Origin: Amycolatopsis sp.
GTDB taxonomy: Bacteria > Actinomycetota > Actinomycetes > Mycobacteriales > Pseudonocardiaceae
Length of the DNA: 64,000 nt
Direction of reading: 5' to 3'
Assembly (NCBI RefSeq): GCF_025464955.1
Contig: NZ_JAODNM010000157.1
Span: 60,315 to 124,314, forward strand
Shown here: positions 57,705 to 64,000 of the stretch, piece after piece
Numbering within the stretch: position 1 is the stretch's first letter
How the letters are laid out: each line of letters begins with the position of its first letter
Notes under the pieces: model-generated
Seen by the model: only the letters and a program-made list of their open reading frames with translations
What the model was told of the DNA's origin: nothing
The model's database searches: none
Made by a program: the position numbers and the translations under genes

Positions 57705-59948
57705 TCAGCTTCGGTTCACCTCGAACTCCGAGATCTGCCCGGCCGGCCAGCCGGTGTTGCCGGTGATGGCCAGCCGGACGTACCGCGGGCTCGTGGCGCC
57801 GAAGGTGACGGTCACGGCGTTGCCGCTCGCGGGGTCGAAGTTGTACCCGCGCGAGCCGACGATCGTCGAGTAGTTCGACCCGTCCGTGCTGCCCTGGATC
57901 GTCAGGGTCTCGGTGCGCGCACTCCACGCCGAGGCCGGCGGCAGCTTCAGCGTCGCCTTGTTGATGCTCGTGGCGGCGCCGAGATCCACGGTGAGCGACT
58001 GCGGGAAGGCGTTGTTGGTGCTTTCCCAATAGCTCGACGAGTTGCCGTCGACGGCGTTTCCGGGCGGGAACCCGCCCTGCGAACCACTCGCCGAAGCCGG
58101 ACGGCCGAGCGCGGCGTTGCTGCCCGTGGCGGGCGGCGTCGGCGGGCCGGAGTTCGGCGGCGGCCAGGTCGCGCAGTTGCTCCACGTGCCCGTCAGGCCG
58201 GTGTTGCCGGATCCGGTGAAGGACATCGGCGGGTTGCTGGTCGGGTAGGGGCAGTTGTAGGTGCCGGTGACGCCGACCCGGCTGGCGGTCAGGTTGCTGA
58301 TGCCGACCGAGCCCTGTGTCTGCGACTGCACGGCGAAGGTGCCGGTGCCGTCGATGGTCGCGCCGTTGATGGTGATGCCTCCGATCACCTTGCCGACGCC
58401 GTTGCCGTCGATGAACTGGATTGCCTCGTACGGGCTGTCGACGGCCCGGAAGTTCGTGACGTTGACCGTCACCCCGGTGATCGCCTGGTCACGCGCGTCG
58501 AACCACAGCGCGCCGACCCCGAACTGCCAGTTGGGATCGAGCGCGCCCGCCCGCAACGTGGTGTTGTTGGAGACGGTGATCGTGCCGGACAGCGGCACCG
58601 AGTTGAACCGGTTGCCGACCAGGATCCCGCCGCCGAGCGCGTTGGTGTCCTGCACCAGGTTTCCGGTGACGGTGTTGTTCGAGCCGCCGTAGAGCGCGAT
58701 GCCGTTGGCCAGCGTCGGTACCTCGATGGTGTTGTTGCTCAGCGTGTTGCCGCTGTCGGCGGTGCCGTTGGACCACAGCGCGAGGCCGTCGTCACCGTTG
58801 TTGCGCAGGAAGTTGTTGTGCAGGGTCGAACCGGTGACCGCGCCGTCGAAGTTGATGCCGTCGGCGGTGGTGTCGAGGATGCGGTTGTTCTCGATGGTCA
58901 GGTTCGACGACGCGCCGCTCATCAGCCAGAGCCCGCACTTGGTGTGCTGGATCCACAGCCCGGACACGACCGAGCCCGCGCCGAGCACACCGTGGAAGGC
59001 GTTGTCGGGGCTGCCGTCGTTGCGGTTGGAGATCTCCCCGAACACGGCGAAGTTGTACAGCTTGATGTTGCCGCTCGCGCCGCCGTTGTTGAACACGTTG
59101 TTGCCGTGCAGCACCGAATACCACGGACCGGCGCCGCGGATGGTGACCTGGTCGACCTGCACCGCCTGGCCGATTTCGAAGGTGCCCGGTGGGATCCACA
59201 GCTCCTTGCCCTGCGACTTCGCGCCGGCGATGGCGTTGCGGAACGCGCTGGTGTCGTCGGTTCCGTCGTTGGGCGTCGCGCCGAACGACGTCAGCGAGAC
59301 CGAGTTCGCGGGAGCCGACGCGGGGCCGGCCACCTGCTCGAAGTCGGCGAGGTCGATCGTGTACGGCCCGGCGGTGTTCTCCCCGTCGACCTGCACCTTG
59401 ATTTTGGCGCCCGCCGAGACGTTCTGCCCGAGCAGCATCCTGGTCTCGTCGTACAGCTTGTGCGTCTTCGAGCCGCCGATCTGGCCCGTGTTCAGATAGC
59501 TGTACTTCGACGTCAAAGTCAGGTCCTGGGCCAGCTTCGTCCCGTTGACGTACACCGCGAGCGAGCCGCTCTTACCCTGCGGAAGGCTGTAGCGGAGGTC
59601 GATCGAGTTCGTCGCGGAAGGCGTCGTGAATTCGACGTACTGGCCCTGCGAGCCCAACGTGATCGCTTGTCGCCCAACGGCTTCCGACGGGAGACTGCCC
59701 TGGGTGTAGTCGGGACCGATCAGCGTCCCGTTGTTCGCGGAGCACTCCGCCTGGACCTCGGTGAACGGTACGGTCGCGCCACCTTGCACGGCGGTCGGGC
59801 ACGTCGCCGCCGGTGCGGCCGGGGCCGCTGGGGACGCTTCGGCAGGGGCGCCGAGCACAGCCGCCGCCAATCCGGACGTCGCCAGCGCGGCGGCCAGCGT
59901 CATGGCCAGCCGCTTCCGGGTGACGGGTGTTGTGTTACCTGGGGACAT
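57705..59948 (-). CDS. Secreted beta-helix glucanase, GH87 mycodextranase/alpha-1,3-glucanase-like, with discoidin domain
   Basis: 747 residues from ATG 59948. Signal peptide (TRKRLAMTLAAALATSGLAAAVLGAPAEA); a CBM6-like beta-sandwich, residues about 50-205 (GQYVEFTTPSATNSIDLRYS, IDLADFEQV); a right-handed beta-helix, about 215-570, with the GH87-like stretches DQVTIRGAGPWYSVLHG, VVSGLWIQHTKCGLWLMSG, NRILDTTADGINFDG, LRNNGDDGLALWS; and a C-terminal F5/8 discoidin domain, about 615-747. Asp residues in DTTADG and NNGDDG are likely catalytic. It should cut alpha-1,3- or mixed alpha-glucan outside the cell. GH assignment is by remembered similarity. Confidence 0.8.
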   Translation of the reverse strand: MSPGNTTPVTRKRLAMTLAAALATSGLAAAVLGAPAEASPAAPAAPAATCPTAVQGGATVPFTEVQAECSANNGTLIGPDYTQGSLPSEAVGRQAITLGSQGQYVEFTTPSATNSIDLRYSLPQGKSGSLAVYVNGTKLAQDLTLTSKYSYLNTGQIGGSKTHKLYDETRMLLGQNVSAGAKIKVQVDGENTAGPYTIDLADFEQVAGPASAPANSVSLTSFGATPNDGTDDTSAFRNAIAGAKSQGKELWIPPGTFEIGQAVQVDQVTIRGAGPWYSVLHGNNVFNNGGASGNIKLYNFAVFGEISNRNDGSPDNAFHGVLGAGSVVSGLWIQHTKCGLWLMSGASSNLTIENNRILDTTADGINFDGAVTGSTLHNNFLRNNGDDGLALWSNGTADSGNTLSNNTIEVPTLANGIALYGGSNNTVTGNLVQDTNALGGGILVGNRFNSVPLSGTITVSNNTTLRAGALDPNWQFGVGALWFDARDQAITGVTVNVTNFRAVDSPYEAIQFIDGNGVGKVIGGITINGATIDGTGTFAVQSQTQGSVGISNLTASRVGVTGTYNCPYPTSNPPMSFTGSGNTGLTGTWSNCATWPPPNSGPPTPPATGSNAALGRPASASGSQGGFPPGNAVDGNSSSYWESTNNAFPQSLTVDLGAATSINKATLKLPPASAWSARTETLTIQGSTDGSNYSTIVGSRGYNFDPASGNAVTVTFGATSPRYVRLAITGNTGWPAGQISEFEVNRS

Positions 59949-59993
59949 GGGAAATCGACACACCTTCCTGCAACTTTGGGGAGGGCTTGAAAA

Positions 59994-60029
59994 GGCGGGT
60001 GGGTCCGCGGAGTCGTGGACCCACCCGCC
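59994..60029 (-). terminator. Terminator between the tandem glucanase genes
   Basis: 13-bp perfect stem, 59994-60006 with 60017-60029, 10-nt loop, 7 nt after the stop of the upstream paralogue. Only about 45 bp then remain before the next start, so the downstream gene needs either read-through or a very compact promoter. Confidence 0.75.
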
Positions 60030-60035
60030 GAATTG

Positions 60036-62441
60036 CTAGGCGGTGTAGGCCTCGAATTCAGAGACCTGGCCCGCCGGCCAACCGGTGTTCGCGGTGAACG
60101 TCAATCGCAGGTACCGCTGCGAGGTCGCCGGGAAGGTGATCGTCGCGGTGTTGCCGGTGCCCGGGTTGAACGTGTATCCGGCCGAAGCCTTGACCGTCGA
60201 GAAGCTCGAACCGTCGGTGCTGCCCAGTACCGACAGCGTCTGGGTACGGGTGCCCCAGGCCGACGGCGGTGGCAGCTTCAGGACGATCCGGCCGACGCTC
60301 CTCGACGCGCCGAGGTCCACGGTCAGCGACTGGGGGAACGCGTTGTTCGCGGATTCCCAGTAGCTGTTGGCATCCCCGTCGACGGCGTTGCCCGCCGGGA
60401 ACCCGCCCTGCGAACCGCTCGCGGTGGCCGGCTGGTGCAGCGCGAGGTTGCCGGTGGCCGGCGGGGTGGTCGGCGTGGTCGGAGTAGTGGGCGTCGTCGG
60501 CGTGGTGGGGGTCGTCGGCGGAGTCGTCGGGGTGGTCGAGCCGCCGCCACTGTTGCCGTTGTAGACCGGAGCCGGCCACGGACCGCAGTACGTCGTGCCG
60601 TAGCCGGAGTTGCCGCCTTGGTCGGCGAGTCCGGTCAGCGCGTCCGGGCCCTGACAGTTGTAGGTGCCCGCGACGCCGATGTTGCTGGCGACGACGTTCT
60701 TGATCGTGCCGGTGGCGTGCGACTGGTACTGGATGGCGAAGGTGCCCGCACCGGTGATCTTGATGTTGGTGAAGTGGACGTCGGTGGTGTTGCTGTCGAT
60801 GAACTGGATGCCTTCGTAGTTGCTGTCCAGTAGGTCGGTGTCGGTGACGTTGACCGTGCCGGTGATCGCCGAGTCGCGGCCGTCGAACCACAGCGCACCG
60901 ACGCCGAACTGCCAGTTGGAGTCGAGCACCCCGGCGCGCAGCGTCGTATTGCGGGCGACCGTGGTGACCCCGGACAGCGGGACCGCCTGGAACCGGTTGG
61001 CGATGTGGATGCCGCCGCCCTGGTCCTGCGTGTCGGAGACGACGTTGTCCGACACCGTGTTGCCGTAACCGCCGTAGATGGCGATGTTGTTCGCCAGGAT
61101 CGGCAGTTCGACGGTGTTGAACGAGAACGTGTTGTCGTGGTCGGCGTCGTGCTCCGCCCACATCGCCAGCCCGTCGTCACCGGTGTTGCGGAGGAAGTTG
61201 TTGGTGACGGTGACGTGGCTGATGCCCTGGTGCAGGTTCAGTCCGTCGGCGGTGGTGTCGAGGATGCGGTTGCCGGTGACGGTCAGGCCGTCGAACGGGC
61301 CGTCGAGCCACAGGCCGACCTTGACGTGCTGGATCCACAGCCCGGAGACGACCGAACCGCCGCCGAGCGCACCGCCGATGCCGTTGGTCTGGTCGCAGTC
61401 GTTCCGCTCGTTGATCTGGCCGATGATGGCGAAGTTGTAGAGCTTGACGTTGCTGCTGACGCCAGGGATCGCTGGGTTACCGCCGTAAGTGGAGCTGCCG
61501 CAGCTCGCTGGCTCGCCAAGGCCGAAGATGCCGACACGTGAGCCGCTGAGGACCGAGTACCACTGGCCGGCACCGCGGATGGTGACCTGGTCGACCCTGA
61601 TGTGGTGGTTGATGGTGAAGGTCCCCTGCGGGATCCACACCTCTTTGCCCTGGCTCTTCGCCGCCGCGACGGCCGCGTCGAACGCGTTCGCGTCGTCGGT
61701 GGTGTCCCCGGACGTCGCGCCGTAGGCGGTCACCGAAAGGGAGTTGGCCGGCTGGGTCGCGGCCGCGGCGACCTGCTCGAAGTCCGCGAGGTCGACCGTC
61801 GTGGCCGGAGCGGAACCGGAGTCGAGCTGGACCTTGATCTTGGTACCCGCGGGCAAGGTGCTGCCGAGGAGCGCGCGGGTTTCGTCGTAGAAGTGGTGCG
61901 GGTGACCGTCTCCGGGCCGGTTCGTGAAGGGGTACGAGCCGTAATACCAGCTATACCGTGAAGTCAGGCTCAGGTCGCTGTTCTTCGCGCCGTTGATGTA
62001 GAGCCCCGCGGTGGAATCCTGTCCGGTGCCGTCACCGGTGTCGGGGATGCTGTAGCGCACATCGACCGAGTTGGCCGGCGCGGTGAGCGTGAACTCGACG
62101 TACTTGCCCTGGCCCGACAGCGTCACCGCCTTGCGGCCGGAAGCCTCGCCGCCGAGCGTTTCCGCCGTCCGGGAGGCGATGACCGTGCCGTTCGTGGCGG
62201 CGTTCTCGGCCTCCTGCTCGACGAACGGGACGGTCGCTCCTCGGCCGGCGACGTCGAGTGCGGACGTGGAGGTCGCGGAAGCCGCGAGAGCCGGGGTGAC
62301 GACGTGGGGGGAGGCACCGATCATGACGACGGTGAGGCCGGAAGCGGCCAGAACGGCCGCGATACTCGCGCCGATCTGCCTCTTCCTGTTCCTGCTCACC
62401 GGGGGATTTTCGGGTGCACTAAAGACACGTGTTGGGGACAC
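60036..62441 (-). CDS. Secreted beta-helix glucanase, GH87-like, paralogue of the downstream gene
   Basis: 801 residues if GTG 62441 is used. That start is supported by homology: both paralogues open with (M/V)SP and have GGAAGG 13-14 nt upstream. Signal peptide NRKRQIGASIAAVLAASGLTVVMIGA; CBM6-like domain; beta-helix with QVTIRGAGQWYSVLSG, VVSGLWIQHVKVGLWLDG, NRILDTTADGLNLHQ, LRNTGDDGLAMWAEHD; a Thr-Pro linker of about 28 residues; and a discoidin domain. It differs from the neighbour by the long TP linker and an extra cysteine-containing loop (PASCGSSTYGGNP, NDCDQTNG). Secreted alpha-glucan hydrolase, probably with complementary specificity. Confidence 0.8.
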   Translation of the reverse strand: MSPTRVFSAPENPPVSRNRKRQIGASIAAVLAASGLTVVMIGASPHVVTPALAASATSTSALDVAGRGATVPFVEQEAENAATNGTVIASRTAETLGGEASGRKAVTLSGQGKYVEFTLTAPANSVDVRYSIPDTGDGTGQDSTAGLYINGAKNSDLSLTSRYSWYYGSYPFTNRPGDGHPHHFYDETRALLGSTLPAGTKIKVQLDSGSAPATTVDLADFEQVAAAATQPANSLSVTAYGATSGDTTDDANAFDAAVAAAKSQGKEVWIPQGTFTINHHIRVDQVTIRGAGQWYSVLSGSRVGIFGLGEPASCGSSTYGGNPAIPGVSSNVKLYNFAIIGQINERNDCDQTNGIGGALGGGSVVSGLWIQHVKVGLWLDGPFDGLTVTGNRILDTTADGLNLHQGISHVTVTNNFLRNTGDDGLAMWAEHDADHDNTFSFNTVELPILANNIAIYGGYGNTVSDNVVSDTQDQGGGIHIANRFQAVPLSGVTTVARNTTLRAGVLDSNWQFGVGALWFDGRDSAITGTVNVTDTDLLDSNYEGIQFIDSNTTDVHFTNIKITGAGTFAIQYQSHATGTIKNVVASNIGVAGTYNCQGPDALTGLADQGGNSGYGTTYCGPWPAPVYNGNSGGGSTTPTTPPTTPTTPTTPTTPTTPTTPPATGNLALHQPATASGSQGGFPAGNAVDGDANSYWESANNAFPQSLTVDLGASRSVGRIVLKLPPPSAWGTRTQTLSVLGSTDGSSFSTVKASAGYTFNPGTGNTATITFPATSQRYLRLTFTANTGWPAGQVSEFEAYTA
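60464..60537 (-). repeat. Coding repeat for the Thr-Pro interdomain linker
   Basis: Imperfect 9-nt units encode repeated Thr-Thr-Pro triplets between the beta-helix and discoidin domains. Such low-complexity linkers are typical of secreted actinomycete glycosidases and can change length by slippage. Confidence 0.8.
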
Positions 62442-62658
62442 GGAGCGACACTCGCCTTCCTTGGCTTGTGTGCGGGGGACCGGACGGGGGACTGGGAGAC
62501 CGGTGATCAACCGGCGGCTAACTCACTGAGTTGTTAGTATGTGAGCGGAATCATACAAATTATGGACGCTAGAGCGCAATAGTCCAATCAAGTAACGAAA
62601 AATCCCGACAGCCGCAGGTCAGCGCGTTCCGACCGTGCCGAAACGGTTACCCAGCGCA

Positions 62659-62695
62659 ACAAAGGGCGCCTTCCACTGGGGAAGGCGCCCTTTGT
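62659..62695. terminator. Terminator after the terminal SDR gene
   Basis: 16-bp perfect stem, 62659-62674 with 62680-62695, 5-nt loop, ending in a short T run. It lies 31 nt past the SDR stop (minus strand). Confidence 0.88.
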
Positions 62696-62725
62696 CTGGT
62701 TAGGAAGTGGTCTAGTCCCGCTGTC

Positions 62726-63499
62726 TCAGTCCCGATAGATGTCCAGCCCGGCGAAGCTCTGCACGACCGGCATCAGCTCGAGCGTGTTGACGTTGACGTG
62801 TGCCGGGAGCGACGCCGTCCAGTAGACCGACTCGGCGACGTCGTCGGGGCCGAGCGGCTGCGTGCCCGCATACACGGTGTCGGCCTTGCCCTGGTCGCCG
62901 TCGAACCGCACCTTGGAGAACTCGGTCCCGCCGACCATCCCGGGCTCGATGTTCGTCACCCGCACGCCGGTGCCGCGGAGGTCGCTGCGGAGGTTCAGGC
63001 TGAATTGGTGCACGAACGCCTTGGTCGCGCCGTAGACGTTGCTGCCTGGGTAGGGGTAGGTGCCGGCGATCGATCCGATGTTGATCACGTGCCCCCGCCC
63101 GCGCGCCACCATGCCGGGCAGCGCCGCCCGCGTGCAGTACATGAGGCCCTTGCAGTTCGTGTCGACCATCTGTTCCCAGTCGTCGACCTCGGCGCGCTGG
63201 GCGGGGGCGAGGCCCTTGGCCAGCCCCGCGTTGTTGACGAGCACGTCGATCTCGGCGAACTCGGCGGGCAGGTCACCGATGGTCCGCTCGACCGCCGCGC
63301 GGTCCTGGACGTCGAGTTCGACGGGGAGTACGGCCTTGCCGAGCTCCTCGGCGAGCGCGGCGAGCTTGTCCGCGCGGCGGGCCGTGGCGACTACGCGGGC
63401 GCCTTCGGCCACGAACCGGCGGGTGATCGCTTCCCCGAAGCCGGTGCTGGCGCCGGTCACGAAGACGGTCTTCTGTACGTCAGACATCGAGGGGTTCAC
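62726..63499 (-). CDS. SDR-family oxidoreductase (YdfG-like, NADP 3-hydroxy acid dehydrogenase type)
   Basis: 257 residues from GTG 63499; the GTGA overlap with the stop of the decayed hydrolase favours this start over ATG 63487. Classical SDR: TGASTGFG, NADP-selecting Arg pair in ATARRADK, NNAG, Ser in IGSIAG, Tyr/Lys in YGATKAF, and IEPGMVGGTEFS typical of the YdfG group (serine/3-hydroxy acid dehydrogenases). The natural substrate is not known. It was once the second gene of an operon with an alpha/beta hydrolase. Confidence 0.9.
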   Translation of the reverse strand: MNPSMSDVQKTVFVTGASTGFGEAITRRFVAEGARVVATARRADKLAALAEELGKAVLPVELDVQDRAAVERTIGDLPAEFAEIDVLVNNAGLAKGLAPAQRAEVDDWEQMVDTNCKGLMYCTRAALPGMVARGRGHVINIGSIAGTYPYPGSNVYGATKAFVHQFSLNLRSDLRGTGVRVTNIEPGMVGGTEFSKVRFDGDQGKADTVYAGTQPLGPDDVAESVYWTASLPAHVNVNTLELMPVVQSFAGLDIYRD

Positions 63500-63615
63500 C
63501 GTTCTGTCAGTTCTCTTGACCCCACCGACTCTAGGAACCCGGCCACCGCGGCGTTGAACGTGGGCACCCGCTCGAGGTTCGGCAGGTGCCCGGCGCCGTC
63601 GATCACCACGAGCGG
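63496..63615 (-). pseudogene. C-terminal remnant of an alpha/beta hydrolase
   Basis: About 40 codons read KPLVVIDGAGHLPNLERVP and TFNAAVAGFLESVG before a TGA (63496-63498) that overlaps the SDR start. This is the final strand, catalytic-histidine motif GAGHLPNLE and last helix of a 3-oxoadipate-enol-lactonase-type hydrolase. The nucleophile elbow and everything upstream are missing; sequence beyond about 63615 belongs to the region in front of the rRNA operon. Confidence 0.65.
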
Positions 63616-64000
63616 CTTGCCCCCTCGTCGTCGACGATCACGACGCTGACGTCGACACTCGACGTCCTGGCCACGCTGGCCAGGACCGGGCCGGACGCCG
63701 CCCTGACGGCGTAATGTGGTGGCTGACCTGCGAAAACAGCGTTAAGGTACCCCCCTGTTTTCGACGTCAAATGGCCATGTAAAGTTCTCCAAGTCGCCAG
63801 GGAAACCGGGTGGCCGCGGGACACGAACCAAGCTCTCACTTCAAGGTGATTGAGTGGGTGTCCCACCAGCTTGAAAAACTTGCTAAGGAATGACCGTCTC
63901 GGATAAGGCTGCTTTTGGGTGGCGCGATCTGCGGTGTGTTGCTTGAGAACTCAACAGTGTGCTAGTGAACTAAGCCAGTAGAGCTTATGTATAAAGTAAC
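63616..64000 (+). promoter_or_regulatory. Upstream region and leader of an rRNA operon
   Basis: No protein gene is supported here. The right end carries TTGAGAACTCAACAGTGTGC (63943-63962), the conserved processing/antitermination leader found a short distance before 16S rRNA in actinomycete rrn operons, and the sequence becomes AT-richer toward the edge. Promoters should lie between about 63740 and 63900 (for example a TAAAGT hexamer at 63780), but none can be fixed with confidence. The 16S gene itself starts beyond the window. Confidence 0.8.

Noticed and set aside
60464..60537. Tandem short repeats considered as a CRISPR or VNTR locus
   Set aside because: The units are in frame and encode a Thr-Pro linker; there are no spacers and no cas genes.
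63603..63866. Open frame of 87 codons on the minus strand in front of the rRNA operon
   Set aside because: It crosses the hydrolase remnant in a different frame and the rrn upstream region; no domain or ribosome site.
63890..64000. Annotating the start of 16S rRNA
   Set aside because: The leader motif is present but the recognisable 5' end of 16S does not appear before the window stops.

Overview
The window is high-GC DNA with dense, frequently overlapping genes, many GTG starts and strong G-rich ribosome binding sites. It looks like the chromosome of a filamentous actinomycete, most plausibly Amycolatopsis or another Pseudonocardiaceae member. That placement is inferred from gene content (valine dehydrogenase, actinobacterial Lpd, DUF5302, a DDN-family F420 protein, HxlR/TetR regulators) and from the rRNA-operon leader at the right edge. 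No phage, integrase, transposase, CRISPR array or tRNA was recognised.

1-15 kb is mostly housekeeping and regulation: a partial GNAT acetyltransferase, a lactate 2-monooxygenase, a rhomboid-like protein divergent from a TetR regulator, a phosphotransferase, the large RNA helicase HrpA, a polysaccharide deacetylase, a small alarmone synthetase, valine dehydrogenase, DUF5302, a double-domain HxlR regulator, a small membrane protein, an alpha/beta hydrolase and a TetR regulator.

15-24.3 kb is the most unusual region. Three genes joined by 4-nt overlaps encode a FadD32-like fatty acyl-AMP ligase, a 2160-residue Pks13-like megasynthase (carrier-KS-AT-DH-KR-carrier-carrier-TE) and an antigen-85-type esterase. 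This copies the logic of the mycolic acid condensation locus but adds reductive domains and lacks the other mycolate genes. A divergent drug-type MFS exporter and an MmpL transporter lie just upstream.

26-35 kb holds the MmpL gene, a TetR gene, a DavA/DavB-type lysine-to-5-aminovalerate pair, a PAP2 phosphatase and a two-component system split by palindromic repeats. 35-43 kb holds a LacI-controlled carbohydrate catabolic pair, a proline iminopeptidase, a deazaflavin-dependent oxidoreductase, an acyltransferase, Lpd and two small unknown proteins. 43-51 kb holds a lipoxygenase with every iron ligand, a secreted subtilase-fold protease, small proteins, an SDR, a membrane protein and a neutral ceramidase.

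51-62.5 kb reads as an alpha-glucan utilisation locus: a GH13 alpha-glucosidase, a complete ABC sugar importer, a LacI repressor and two secreted tandem beta-helix enzymes resembling GH87 mycodextranase/alpha-1,3-glucanase. The end carries an SDR, the tail of a decayed alpha/beta hydrolase and the leader of an rRNA operon whose 16S gene lies just beyond the edge.

Across the window there is a family of 22-bp palindromes (9-bp arms, 4-nt loop), often paired at fixed spacing, with one compensatory arm variant, plus several unusually long perfect hairpins at gene ends. Three gene remnants (about 42.9, 51.2 and 63.5 kb) show local decay.
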